A stretch of 64,000 nt of DNA. Source: Teretinema zuelzerae. Its GTDB lineage: Bacteria; Spirochaetota; Spirochaetia; Treponematales; Treponemataceae. The notes under the pieces are model-generated. The model was not told the origin of the DNA. It did not search any database and was given only the letters and a program-made list of their open reading frames with translations. The DNA is taken from assembly GCF_021021555.1 (NCBI RefSeq), contig NZ_JAINWA010000003.1, positions 248,001 to 312,000 of the forward strand. Reading direction: 5' to 3'. The translations under genes and the position numbers were made by a program. Every line of letters starts with the position of its first letter. Position 1 is the stretch's first letter. Below, in pieces: positions 15,853 to 25,502 of the stretch.

Positions 15853-18534
15853 ATGTCCGAGTCGTTGATTAAATCTGTCCAGGATATGCTGAATGAAGAG
15901 AAGTGGACCCGCGCCACAATCAGTAATTATTCAATCAGCAACTTCAAGGAACTGGATTCCATCCTACGCGATGCAAAGCAGGCTAACTGCATCGATGAAA
16001 TCAAGGCTCTGTGCGATGAACACTTGTCTCACACGAAAAACAGCATCATAGCGCTATACATATCCGGAATTTCCGCGCTTTCACGACAGCTTCTCGACGA
16101 TTCGGCCCTTATAAGCTTGATAAGCATTTTCATAGACAATCACAAAAACCCGATCGTAGAGTATCTGTGCGTCAGAATGCTCGATTACGGCGAATCGAAA
16201 TTCGCTCTCCGCACTCTTGCAGACTGCTACAAGGAATCGGACGACGAAAAGATCTACGACATTTGGGAGCGTCTGGTCAAAATCGACTATGAAGAAGCGG
16301 ACATCACAAAACAGCTGGCTGAAAAGTATGAAAAAGACGGTGAAATGGAACCAGCCGTCGAGTTTTATAAAAAAGCGCTGTATAGATACATCAACCGAAA
16401 GCAGGCGAACGCGGTCAAGGAAATCTGGTCGCATCTCGTCGCGTTGATTCCCGATGAAATCGATTTTTTCTATCATGTACAACGCAAAATTTCCAAAATC
16501 ATGGGCGACGACAGAAGCGCGATGCTCATGCAGGAAGTCTACGAGTACTACAAGACGAAACAGGAATGGGCGACCGCGATCGACATATTGAAAATCATTC
16601 TCGGTTACGACGACAAGGATTCGTGGGCGAGAAAAGAGATCGTCGAATGCTTCCGGGGCAAGCACGCCGGACACAGCCAGCTTGACGAATACATCCGCGC
16701 TTCGAACCTCAATCAGAGCTGGCGAAATGTTTTTGAAGCAATAGCTGAATTCGAAAAACATATTTCATTCGACGCGGGAAATTTCGTATACCATCGATCA
16801 TGGGGCGTAGGCCGCATCGCGAGCGTAAAAAACGACGAGATTACCATCGATTTCGCAAAGAACAGGGGCCATACGATGAGCCTCAAGATGGGCGTGAGCT
16901 CCCTGCAAACTTTATCGAAGGATCATATATCAGTTCTCCGCGCCATCTGGAAAAAAGAGAAGCTTTACGACAAAGTGAAGAGCGACATCACCTGGGCTTT
17001 GAAAACGATTATCAAGAGCTACGACAATAATTGCGACCTGAAAAAGGTTAAAGCTGAACTTGTTCCTTCTATTTTAACCGCGAATGAATGGACGAGCTGG
17101 AGCACGAAGGCGAGAAAGATACTTCAGGAGGATCCAAGCTTCGGCGTAAATCCTACGAACATCGACCTTTACGTCGTACGCGATCGGCCCATCTCTATAG
17201 AAGAAAAACTGTTCAACGAGTTCAAGGCTCAAAAGAACTTCTTCGCTAGAATCGACCTGCTCATGATGTTCTCGGAACGAGCGGAGCCCGATTCGGAATA
17301 TTTCGCTGAAATGTTCTCATACTTCGCCGGCTATCTCAAGGCGTTCAATCAGGTTAACGAACAGGTCATCGCGTCGTATCTAGTTGTTAAACAGCTCGTA
17401 GCGAAGCATCCCCACCTCAATCCGGGGCTTCACTATAATTTCGCAGAGCTTTTCTCGGAAATCGAAGATCCTTCGTCCGTTTATATAGCGCTGAAAGACT
17501 CCGGACTTAAGAGAAGCTATCTTCAGGATATAAAGAATTTCCTCATCAACTGGCCGGACATCTACGTAAAGCTGTTCCCTTCGGTTCTGAGCGTAGACAT
17601 CATCCAATCTCTTGTTCTCGACGGATATACCGAGAAAGTACAGACCCTGGCAGATCTTTGCTTCGATAATTACCGGGACTACAGAGAGGGCGCGATCTGG
17701 TTCTTCAAGAATTCGCAGGAAGCGGAGTGGTTCAAGGAACTCAATATTCCCTATGAGAAGCAGCTCATCACGCTTATTCACATTCTCGACATCACCTACC
17801 GCGAGATCGCCAACCATCGGGAGACAACCGAAAACAGAAAGATCAACCGCCAGGTGCTGAACATCCTCTTCGGCAAGGATGCCTTGCTGGAGAACTACAT
17901 CCTCAAGAGCGACGTAGACACCATTACCCGAATTTATACCCTCATCGACGACGTGAAGGATCTCGATCCTTCCTTGAAGATGAATCTTCGAAACAAGATC
18001 CTTGAGAATCACAAGGGATTCAAGTTCTTCGGTTCGGAAGAAAAAACCGTCGTATCGAGAGGTCTTATCGTCACATCGCGCATGCTTGAAGAAAAGAAAA
18101 AGCAGCTGCAGCAGATTATCGAGGTTGAAGTTCCCGCCAACTCGAAAGAAATCGGATTCGCCCTGTCCCTCGGGGACTTGAGAGAAAACGCTGAATACAA
18201 GGCGGCGAAGGAGCGTCAGAATATTCTCAATACAACGGCGACCAGGCTTCAGGAAGAAATCGACCGGGCGCAGACCTTCGATCCTACTACCGTCACCGTC
18301 ATCAGAGTGTCTTTCGGCACAATTGTAACGTTGAAAAACAACGACACCGGCCTCGACGAAACTTACACGATCCTCGGCCCCTGGGAATCCGATCCCGACA
18401 ACAAGATTATTTCCTACATGTCGCCGTTCGGAAACGCAATATTGAATCACCGGGAAGGCGAAAACCTTACCTTCACGATCAACGAAAAGGAATATAATTA
18501 TTCCATCAAAAACATTGCCGCGGCTTCTTTCTAG
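15853..18534 (+). CDS. greA: GreA-domain transcription elongation factor with a very long N-terminal region
   Basis: 893 residues against about 158 for standard GreA. The last 158 residues (about 736-893) form a complete GreA: a coiled coil with LGDLRENAEYKAAKER, whose acidic tip lets GreA stimulate RNA cleavage in backtracked RNA polymerase, then the FKBP-like C-terminal domain. Residues 1-300 and 365-730 are alpha-helical and TPR/HEAT-like. Between them, residues 308-355 (FVYHRSWGVGRIASVKNDEI onward) look like a CarD/Mfd-type tudor fold. Oversized GreA proteins are, to my memory, typical of treponemes. GGAG lies before the ATG, and a strong terminator follows the gene. Confidence 0.9.
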   Translation: MSESLIKSVQDMLNEEKWTRATISNYSISNFKELDSILRDAKQANCIDEIKALCDEHLSHTKNSIIALYISGISALSRQLLDDSALISLISIFIDNHKNPIVEYLCVRMLDYGESKFALRTLADCYKESDDEKIYDIWERLVKIDYEEADITKQLAEKYEKDGEMEPAVEFYKKALYRYINRKQANAVKEIWSHLVALIPDEIDFFYHVQRKISKIMGDDRSAMLMQEVYEYYKTKQEWATAIDILKIILGYDDKDSWARKEIVECFRGKHAGHSQLDEYIRASNLNQSWRNVFEAIAEFEKHISFDAGNFVYHRSWGVGRIASVKNDEITIDFAKNRGHTMSLKMGVSSLQTLSKDHISVLRAIWKKEKLYDKVKSDITWALKTIIKSYDNNCDLKKVKAELVPSILTANEWTSWSTKARKILQEDPSFGVNPTNIDLYVVRDRPISIEEKLFNEFKAQKNFFARIDLLMMFSERAEPDSEYFAEMFSYFAGYLKAFNQVNEQVIASYLVVKQLVAKHPHLNPGLHYNFAELFSEIEDPSSVYIALKDSGLKRSYLQDIKNFLINWPDIYVKLFPSVLSVDIIQSLVLDGYTEKVQTLADLCFDNYRDYREGAIWFFKNSQEAEWFKELNIPYEKQLITLIHILDITYREIANHRETTENRKINRQVLNILFGKDALLENYILKSDVDTITRIYTLIDDVKDLDPSLKMNLRNKILENHKGFKFFGSEEKTVVSRGLIVTSRMLEEKKKQLQQIIEVEVPANSKEIGFALSLGDLRENAEYKAAKERQNILNTTATRLQEEIDRAQTFDPTTVTVIRVSFGTIVTLKNNDTGLDETYTILGPWESDPDNKIISYMSPFGNAILNHREGENLTFTINEKEYNYSIKNIAAASF

Positions 18535-18556
18535 AATGTAATCGACGCTCGTTGAA

Positions 18557-18593
18557 GCATGCACTCTGAAAACGGGTGCGTGCTTTTTGTTTT
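18557..18593 (+). terminator. Rho-independent terminator after greA
   Basis: A ten-pair stem (GCATGCACTC at 18557-18566 with GGGTGCGTGC at 18574-18583, including G-T wobbles) has a seven-base loop and is followed by TTTTTGTTTTT. Confidence 0.85.
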
Positions 18594-18662
18594 TCCGGGA
18601 CGCACTCGCGAAAAACAATATAAAAGAAAATTAAAACCGTGGAAGTGCAAAAGGGTATCATT

Positions 18663-20807
18663 ATGAAGAAAAAACAGGGATTTCTTGCGCTGATTCTTCT
18701 CATCGGATCGCTTCTAAGAATTCAAGCGGCAAGCGCCGATATCGTTGTTTTGATGGATACATCCGGTACGATACTTCCCTGGTTTGATCAGATAAATAGC
18801 CGGGTTCTGGTCGATATAACGGAAAAATTCGTTCGCCCGGGCGACACGTTTCATCTGGTTTCATTTAATTCCCGCGTAAATCTTGAAATCGTACAACCGG
18901 TAAAAACAGAATCAGACATATCAAAAATCGTTTCAAGATTTATGCTGTTGTATCCGTTGGGACAAAACTCGGACTTTATTTCCGGTCTTCATTTCACTTG
19001 GCAATATTTATCTACCCTGAACCAATCTACCGAAAAAATAGTCATCATCATTTCCGATGGAATATTCAATCCTCCGAAGAGCAGCGACTTTCAAGCCTTG
19101 ACGACTGAACAGGTAGAATCCGAAATCAACATGATGACTGCGAAAATCAGAGGCGCCGGATGGCAGGTATACTATGTAAAGTTGCCCTTTCCGGACGACG
19201 CCATTGTTACGAACCTCGACGGAACAACGCAAATTCATCCTGTTCCAGGATCAAAAGAGAAGAAAGAGCAGCACAGCCGAGCAATACAGGATAATATCGG
19301 AAATAGCGATTCGGATGGTTCGGAAAAAGCAGTTGTAACGTCTAAAGCCGGGGAAACAGGCGGATCGCCCGATGCAACAAAATCCACTTCAACCGGCACA
19401 GTATATCAGGACATATCGAGCACATTCACAGATGCCCTTGCGATAACCCCGAGCATTCTCCCGGAAGAGGGAGCCGAGCTGACCTTCACAGATTCGGCTT
19501 TCGGCATGCCTGAAGTCTCTTTTCCGGATAATCTCGGTAAACGGGGAAGACAGTTCGCCCTACCCTTGAAGATAACCAATCCATCGTCGCAGAATCTCAA
19601 TCTGGAACTTGTCAGCATTTACCTTAACGGTGCTGATGTTTTGGAAGAAAAAAACTTCATCCGCATCAATCCGGGAAAAACGGCAACGCTTAAAGCTCAA
19701 ATCAAAATTCCTGCAACCGTAGAATTGGGGTTGCATGATTTTCTCTTTACGCTTCGATTCGCAGGGAACACTCGCGTACTGCCTCAGGAAGGATTGGTTT
19801 CTGTCCAGCTTGTCCCGTTTTCCTTTACAACAGTCGTGAAAAACGGGAGAACATTTTCCTATGCTGTTTTCATTATCATTCTAACGGTTCTCTCGGCATT
19901 TCTAATCGCTTTTTTCATTTTGAAGCGCACAAGCAAACCCTCTCATGTATTACGCCGCGCGAATTACGGCGAAACTGATGAACGCCGAGAAACAAAGGAA
20001 TTTGCGGTATCGACTGGAACAGGCGATACCCTATCGGCCAAAAAAATCGAACAGATTACTCCGAAACCGTACTCGTCAGAAAGAATCGCATCAAGCCGTT
20101 TGTCGACCGAGCAACAGCAACTGGATCGCACGAATTCGAATGCGCTTACGCAAATGCCGGAATCCCGCAAAAAAATATTCCAGTTTGAAACGGCGAAGCC
20201 GTATGATTCAAGCGCTCTCGACGAATTCTCCGATGGCGCTGCAAGCAAACAACAAGCGGGCGAAACACTGGCGGCTTCGATTCAGAAGAAACCGGACCAA
20301 TCAACCGTGTCCGCTCTGGCCCGCTTGCAGGAAGAAGAGAAGCGCAACAGGCTCGCAATACTAAATGCCTCAAAGCCGGCCTACCACAAAGCGGAAACCG
20401 TAAGAAAAGGCGCCGATCCATCGCAACAGATTGAAATTAAATCCAACAAGCGGATCATGCTTGAGATTGTCGTCGACAGGCAAAATCCGCATATCGGAAA
20501 GAGGAATATTCATGTTTTAAAACCTGGCTCGCGTTTCTCGATCGGCGGAAACAATTCTTCATTCCTCGTATTCCTGGTTCGGTTCCCTTCGAGAATAGCC
20601 GAGCTCAGGTACGACGGAGAAAAATGCGATCTTGCAATCATCAAGCCTGAATACTTTCCGCTGGAAGCGAACAATATAATACCGGATTGCGTCGGCAGAA
20701 CTTTCAAGATCGTGTCGGATAGAGGCTACGAGGTCTCATTCAGATTCGCCGAATACGAAGATCCTGTGATTAAGCTGAACGAGATGCTGAGATCCATCAG
20801 CATCTGA
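18663..20807 (+). CDS. Membrane protein with von Willebrand factor A domain
   Basis: 714 residues from ATG 18663, chosen over the GTG at 18639 because AGGG lies about eight bases before it and a signal peptide starts there (KKKQGFLALILLIGSLL). The exported vWA domain covers about 25-200, with MIDAS-like DTSGT. A low-complexity linker and a beta-rich region follow. A transmembrane helix lies at about 398-422 (YAVFIIILTVLSAFLIAFFIL), then a charged linker and a C-terminal beta domain (GSRFSIGGNNSSF) that may be FHA-like. vWA domains mediate metal-dependent protein contacts; the partner is unknown. It converges with the HEAT gene. Confidence 0.8.
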   Translation: MKKKQGFLALILLIGSLLRIQAASADIVVLMDTSGTILPWFDQINSRVLVDITEKFVRPGDTFHLVSFNSRVNLEIVQPVKTESDISKIVSRFMLLYPLGQNSDFISGLHFTWQYLSTLNQSTEKIVIIISDGIFNPPKSSDFQALTTEQVESEINMMTAKIRGAGWQVYYVKLPFPDDAIVTNLDGTTQIHPVPGSKEKKEQHSRAIQDNIGNSDSDGSEKAVVTSKAGETGGSPDATKSTSTGTVYQDISSTFTDALAITPSILPEEGAELTFTDSAFGMPEVSFPDNLGKRGRQFALPLKITNPSSQNLNLELVSIYLNGADVLEEKNFIRINPGKTATLKAQIKIPATVELGLHDFLFTLRFAGNTRVLPQEGLVSVQLVPFSFTTVVKNGRTFSYAVFIIILTVLSAFLIAFFILKRTSKPSHVLRRANYGETDERRETKEFAVSTGTGDTLSAKKIEQITPKPYSSERIASSRLSTEQQQLDRTNSNALTQMPESRKKIFQFETAKPYDSSALDEFSDGAASKQQAGETLAASIQKKPDQSTVSALARLQEEEKRNRLAILNASKPAYHKAETVRKGADPSQQIEIKSNKRIMLEIVVDRQNPHIGKRNIHVLKPGSRFSIGGNNSSFLVFLVRFPSRIAELRYDGEKCDLAIIKPEYFPLEANNIIPDCVGRTFKIVSDRGYEVSFRFAEYEDPVIKLNEMLRSISI

Positions 20808-20829
20808 TATACATGCGGCGGCGGCGCGG

Positions 20830-22188
20830 CTACTCGCCAGAAGCCGTCGTGGTTTTATCAGATTCGATAATTCGCTTCGCCCGCCGATGTAAGGCGCCTT
20901 GTTTTTCATCAGCGGCAATCTTTTCGATTTCCGACTTTGCTTCAGTGAATTTATATAGTTCGAATAAATCGATGCCGAAACTTTTTGTCGTAGGATCCTT
21001 GCTCGTTAAAAGCGAGATACAGACCGATGAATCGAGTTCTGTCCTTTTGGCGATCATCAGCTTAAGCAATTCATAGCGGTATTTAATTTTCTTTTCGTCT
21101 TCGAGCACTGAGATAAGCTCTTTTAAGAGCAATGGTGAAAAAGAGGTTTTGTGGTGCTCGGCGAGAACCGAAGCGGCTTTCAGCCTCAACCCCTCTGCAT
21201 TCTTTTTATTCGCGAATTGTTCAGCAAGCCAGGAATACCCTTCTTGATCGCCGATCAATCCAAGCGCTTCATAAGATCGGTAACGAACAGATTCAACAGG
21301 GTCGCTTTTCGATCGATACAATAAATACGGAACCGATTCGTTCAGCTTTAGCTTTTCCGCAGACGCTATTGCGTCGAGCCTAACCTTATAATACGGATCC
21401 TTGAAACCCTCCAATATTATCGCTGTGGATGCTTCGGATGAATAACCGGAAAGAGCTTTTACCGAAGCGGAGCGGAGAAGCGGATCCTTATCAAGAAAGA
21501 GGCTTTCGAGAATCGGAATGGATTCAGGATTTCCGATTTCGCCGAGAGCGACGGCAGCCGTAGAACGGATGACCGCGTTTTCATCCTCGTTCCCGGCGAC
21601 TTCTTCGAAACGGACACGATATTTTTCAGCCTTGAGCTTTCCGAGAGCCGTCATTACGTTTTGTCTGATGACCAGCCTTGTCTTTTCATCTACGGAAAAT
21701 TCATCTTCAAGAAAATCAAAAAGAAAATCCGCGTCTTCTTCTGTTCCGATAGAACCCAACAGGGAGATCGCGGAATCCCTGTAATCGGTGTTTTCCGACT
21801 TGAGAATGGCACGAACAGAAGACGCCGCTTCCTGTGCTTTCATTTTTTCGATATATGAAAAAATTGATAATACGGTGGTCTTTTTATGATCCCAGGGATC
21901 GGCGATTATTGAAAGAGCCCATTCTTTCGGATACGGGTCGTTCTTTTCGCCGTAATATTTCAGCAATGATTCTTTAACAGCGGAGCTGCGCGTAGAATCG
22001 AACAAGGCCTGAAGCTCATTCTGCAAACCGGATTCATCTTCTTTTATTAACGCGTCGATCAATTCGACGATTTCGTTCTCCAATCCGTATGCAAGAATAT
22101 CCCTTCGAATGTCCAGATCTGTTTTCTCCAGAGAAAACAAGAACATCGAGGATGCAAAAGCGCAGATAAGAGCTAAGAACCTTTTCAT
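20830..22188 (-). CDS. Exported HEAT-repeat protein
   Basis: 452 residues. A signal peptide (KRFLALICAFASSMFLFS) is followed by repeated HEAT/PBS-lyase-like helical pairs from about residue 100 to 400, for example AVIRSTAAVALGEIGNPESI, PLLRSASVKALSGYSSE and SVRYRSYEALGLIGDQEGY. HEAT arrays are protein-binding scaffolds; no enzyme motif is visible. The location is probably periplasmic. The start overlaps the tgt stop by four bases, but a functional link to tRNA modification is unlikely given the export signal. Confidence 0.8.
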   Translation of the reverse strand: MKRFLALICAFASSMFLFSLEKTDLDIRRDILAYGLENEIVELIDALIKEDESGLQNELQALFDSTRSSAVKESLLKYYGEKNDPYPKEWALSIIADPWDHKKTTVLSIFSYIEKMKAQEAASSVRAILKSENTDYRDSAISLLGSIGTEEDADFLFDFLEDEFSVDEKTRLVIRQNVMTALGKLKAEKYRVRFEEVAGNEDENAVIRSTAAVALGEIGNPESIPILESLFLDKDPLLRSASVKALSGYSSEASTAIILEGFKDPYYKVRLDAIASAEKLKLNESVPYLLYRSKSDPVESVRYRSYEALGLIGDQEGYSWLAEQFANKKNAEGLRLKAASVLAEHHKTSFSPLLLKELISVLEDEKKIKYRYELLKLMIAKRTELDSSVCISLLTSKDPTTKSFGIDLFELYKFTEAKSEIEKIAADEKQGALHRRAKRIIESDKTTTASGE

Positions 22189-23324
22189 ACGGAATCACCG
22201 GAAAAACGGGATAAAAAGGACGATCGATACTGGACAAACCTGTTTTCTTGTATTGCCAGCCGGATCTCCTTCATCATTTGGTGAAGAAAGGCCAGATTGT
22301 GATACGATGCGAGCATTGAACTGAGTATCTCGTCATTTTTATACAAGTGGCGCATATACGCCCGGGAATATTCCCTGCATACTCGGCAGGAGCATTCTGG
22401 ATCTATCGGACCGAAATCGCGTGCAAATCGTTCCTTCTTGATCGCAATTATCCCGTCTCTGGTGAAGAAAGAACCGTTTCGCGCGTTTCGGGTAGGAAGA
22501 ACGCAGTCGAAAATGTCGATTCCGTTCAACACCGCGTCGAGGATATAGTCAGGGGTGCCGATTCCCATTACGTAGCGAGGCTTGTCGTCCGGCAGCAATT
22601 CGGAAGTAGACGCGAGAAAATCGCGGTACACTTCGGGCGGCTCTCCTACCGACAAGCCGCCGATGGCGATTCCCGGCGTATCAAGATCGATTACTGAATC
22701 GATGCTTTCCTTTCGAAGATCCTGGTAAAAATTGCCCTGCACTATTGAGAACAGCTTTCCCTGATATTCGTCCGGAGTCTCAAGCCAGGCTTTTTTCGCC
22801 CGTTTTGCCCAATCAGTGGTGATGACGAGCGCTTCTTTCGCCTTTTTCCATTCAGTACCGAATCCCGTGCAAACGTCCAGCTGCATTTGTATATCGCTGT
22901 TGAAATCTGCCTGAAGCCCTACTACGCTTTCGGGAGTAAGAAAGTGTGAAGAGCCGTCGATGTGGCTGCGGAACTTTACTCCTTCGCGGGTGATCTTCCG
23001 GAAAGAAGACAGGGAAAAGACCTGAAAGCCGCCCGAATCCGTGAGGAAATTTTTTTTCCACCCCGAAAAACCGTGCAATCCGCCGGCATCACGAATCAAT
23101 TTCGAGCCCGGCCTCAGATACAAATGATAGGTGTTCGCCAAAATAATTTCGAAACCAATTTCGTCAAGCCAGTCCTTCGTCATTGCCTTCACAGTGGCAT
23201 TGGTCCCCACCGGCATAAAGGCTGGAGTTTGAACGGTGCCGTGGGGCAAGTCGATGAATCCGGTACGAGCCCTGGAACCGGAGTCGGCATGGTTGATTCG
23301 AAAAATCGAACTGTTTTTATTCAT
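22185..23324 (-). CDS. tgt: Queuine tRNA-ribosyltransferase
   Basis: 379 residues. Tgt exchanges guanine-34 of certain tRNAs for the queuosine precursor preQ1. The substrate motifs TPAFMPVGTNATVKAMT, LANTYHLYLRPG and DSGGFQVFSL are present. VLPTRNARNG contains the active-site region (usual PTRxARxG), and the zinc site is CSCRVCREYSRAYMRHL. ATG 23324 has AAGGA nine bases upstream and clears the preceding stop; ATG 23342 would overlap the permease. No queuosine biosynthesis genes are nearby. Confidence 0.95.
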   Translation of the reverse strand: MNKNSSIFRINHADSGSRARTGFIDLPHGTVQTPAFMPVGTNATVKAMTKDWLDEIGFEIILANTYHLYLRPGSKLIRDAGGLHGFSGWKKNFLTDSGGFQVFSLSSFRKITREGVKFRSHIDGSSHFLTPESVVGLQADFNSDIQMQLDVCTGFGTEWKKAKEALVITTDWAKRAKKAWLETPDEYQGKLFSIVQGNFYQDLRKESIDSVIDLDTPGIAIGGLSVGEPPEVYRDFLASTSELLPDDKPRYVMGIGTPDYILDAVLNGIDIFDCVLPTRNARNGSFFTRDGIIAIKKERFARDFGPIDPECSCRVCREYSRAYMRHLYKNDEILSSMLASYHNLAFLHQMMKEIRLAIQENRFVQYRSSFLSRFSGDSV

Positions 23325-23328
23325 TGCA

Positions 23329-24399
23329 TTATGTCCTTGCATACTTGAGTATAACGATGCTGGCGATTATAAACAACAATACCGGAGACCAGGCGCCGGC
23401 GAGCGGCGATATATATTCCCATTTCGCGAACAACATGGTGATCATTTGAGTTACATAGTACAAGACTGCTATAGAGAGGCTCAGCAACAAGCTCATCAGC
23501 ATGATATTTTTCTTGAAACGTCCGCCCAACGATATCGAGAACAGCAGAACGATGAAAATCGTAAGCGGAAAGGAAAATCGCTTATAGTAATTCGCCAAAT
23601 GCTCTGAAAACGGCAGGCCTGCTTTTTTCAATGTCTGAATATATTTTTTCGCGTCGGGAGCGGTCAGTTCTTCCACCGAAGCGACGTTTCGCTGAAAGGT
23701 TTCCGGAGGTTCGTCAAGCATCATCGGAATCGTTTTTTTTGAAATAAGCACGTCCGATGCATCAGCAAAAAGGTAGGTGATGAAATCTTCCGGCTGCCAT
23801 TTCGAATCTATCCATCGGGCGGAAGGCGATTGCAGTATCGAAACAATATTGCCCTCCTGATCGCGTTCGACTACGAATAAGGAATACAATTTTTTGTCTG
23901 CATCCTGATAATAGTCAGCGGTATAGATTATCTTTCCGTCGTGAGAGAGCACGACGATGTTCGTATTGCTCAGCGTTTGCTGCTGCTTGAGCAGCAACCT
24001 GTTGAGATTGTTTTTTTCAGAAAGTGTTTGTATAACGACTCGATCTTCGAAATAAAACATGCCGAAGGATAGCAAAAGCCCGACAACCAACAGAGGAAGA
24101 ATTAAAAGATACAACGGGTAGCCGGAAGCAAAAATCGAAGTGAGCTCGTTGCGGGCATACATGTTCCCCATCGTATAAGCGGCGGCAAAAAGAACCGAAA
24201 GCGGCAGAGCGAACGACACGCATTTCGGTGCGTACAGCAGAAGGACTTTAACCACAGAGCGCAGAGGAACTTCGTTCGAGAGATATTTCCATAGATTCGC
24301 GAATAAGTCGCCAAGCTGCAGCATCAACACGAAAAAGAGCAGTGCTACGACGCAAACCGGAACGAATTGCTTCAGCAGATACCGTTGAAGAAGATTCAT
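23329..24399 (-). CDS. LptF/LptG family permease (second of pair)
   Basis: 356 residues of the YjgP/YjgQ family. Two transmembrane helices occur at each end of a central periplasmic beta domain: N-terminal VCVVALLFFVLMLQLGDL and later hydrophobic stretches, C-terminal TIFIVLLFSISLGGRFKKN and VLYYVTQMITMLFA. In other bacteria LptF and LptG form the membrane part of the LptB2FG exporter, which extracts lipopolysaccharide. Which of the two this is cannot be decided here. It overlaps its paralogue by four bases, so the two subunits are probably made together. Confidence 0.88.
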   Translation of the reverse strand: MNLLQRYLLKQFVPVCVVALLFFVLMLQLGDLFANLWKYLSNEVPLRSVVKVLLLYAPKCVSFALPLSVLFAAAYTMGNMYARNELTSIFASGYPLYLLILPLLVVGLLLSFGMFYFEDRVVIQTLSEKNNLNRLLLKQQQTLSNTNIVVLSHDGKIIYTADYYQDADKKLYSLFVVERDQEGNIVSILQSPSARWIDSKWQPEDFITYLFADASDVLISKKTIPMMLDEPPETFQRNVASVEELTAPDAKKYIQTLKKAGLPFSEHLANYYKRFSFPLTIFIVLLFSISLGGRFKKNIMLMSLLLSLSIAVLYYVTQMITMLFAKWEYISPLAGAWSPVLLFIIASIVILKYART

Positions 24400-25502
24400 C
24401 TAATCAGATACCTCCCGCCCAGAATCGCTCCAGTGGCGAACACCAGCGCATTCGGAAGCCACATCATGACGAAGCCGTCGAAGCCCAATCTGACGCTCAA
24501 AGTCTGGCCGCCTATCAATAGTGCCCAATATAGAACCGCTATGATCAATCCGAAAATAAACCCGACGCTCTGGCCGTTTGTTTTAGCGAACATGCCGAGA
24601 GGAAAAGCGAGAACGACAAAGAAAAAAGCTCCGAACGGAATGGAAAATTTCTTATGAAATTCCATTCGATACAAATTAATCTGCTTTGCGTCGGAGCCTT
24701 TTTTCTTTTCAAGAAGTTGCGCATATAAGTCCCTAGAGCTCATTTCTCTCGGGGTAACTTTGCCGGAATAAGACGGCAAGATATTTTTCGACAACACGTT
24801 GTAAGAAAGGCCTGAAGCATTGAGGACGTCGTAGTCTGTCCTGTTTTTTCTATCGAACGAAATTATCTTGGCGTCCGCCATGTCGAGAGTCATCAATACG
24901 GCCGCGTCCGACGACTGCACAATTTCAGCAGACGGCGCTGCGATGATGCGTTTATTTCCGGAATCCGTAGAGTCGATAACAAGCAGGCTATCCATGACTC
25001 CGTCTTTGATCGTTCCGGAAACGATAATTGCATTCTGGTTTCGTTTGATGGAGTTCGATTCCAGCTCCAGAGCCGGAGTCGACGTTATGATTTTTCTGTA
25101 TAGCCGGTTGAATCTGATTGTTCCCGCGGGAAGCAGGATGTCGTTAGTAAAAAAAGAACCGATCGAAACCAATATACCGACGGCTAATACTGGCATTAGC
25201 ACAAATCTGACGGGTATGCCGAGGGCGTTTATCGAGAGAATCTCCCGGTCTGAAACCAGACGGCCGAGAGCCATCAGCGTTCCGACGAGTGCTGCGAACG
25301 GAGCGCTTGTTGCAATGATGGCGGGAAGAGAAAAGATAATGAGAGATGCGACATCCCTGACTGGCGCCTTTTTTGAAAGGATGTCTTCAGCCATAAGCAG
25401 AATTTGGTTTACAAAAAAGACGAGAAAGAAGAAAAGAAAACACACAAAAAAATACAAGAGCATTTCTCTTGCTATATACCTAAAGAGAGTATAAGCCTTC
25501 AT
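24396..25502 (-). CDS. LptF/LptG family permease (first of pair)
   Basis: 368 residues with the YjgP/YjgQ layout: N-terminal helices (LLYFFVCFLFFFLVFFVNQILLM; ATSAPFAALVGTLMALGRL), the conserved SDREILSINALGI segment typical of this family, a periplasmic beta domain, and C-terminal helices (SIPFGAFFFVVLAFPLGMF). It lies immediately after dut and overlaps the second permease. The cytoplasmic ATPase (LptB) is not in this window. The substrate is uncertain, since treponemes are thought to lack classical LPS. Confidence 0.88.
   Translation of the reverse strand: MKAYTLFRYIAREMLLYFFVCFLFFFLVFFVNQILLMAEDILSKKAPVRDVASLIIFSLPAIIATSAPFAALVGTLMALGRLVSDREILSINALGIPVRFVLMPVLAVGILVSIGSFFTNDILLPAGTIRFNRLYRKIITSTPALELESNSIKRNQNAIIVSGTIKDGVMDSLLVIDSTDSGNKRIIAAPSAEIVQSSDAAVLMTLDMADAKIISFDRKNRTDYDVLNASGLSYNVLSKNILPSYSGKVTPREMSSRDLYAQLLEKKKGSDAKQINLYRMEFHKKFSIPFGAFFFVVLAFPLGMFAKTNGQSVGFIFGLIIAVLYWALLIGGQTLSVRLGFDGFVMMWLPNALVFATGAILGGRYLIR

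Noticed and set aside
17380-18618. Long minus-strand reading frame opposite greA
   Set aside because: Antisense shadow of a high-confidence gene; composition is unnatural and no motif is visible.
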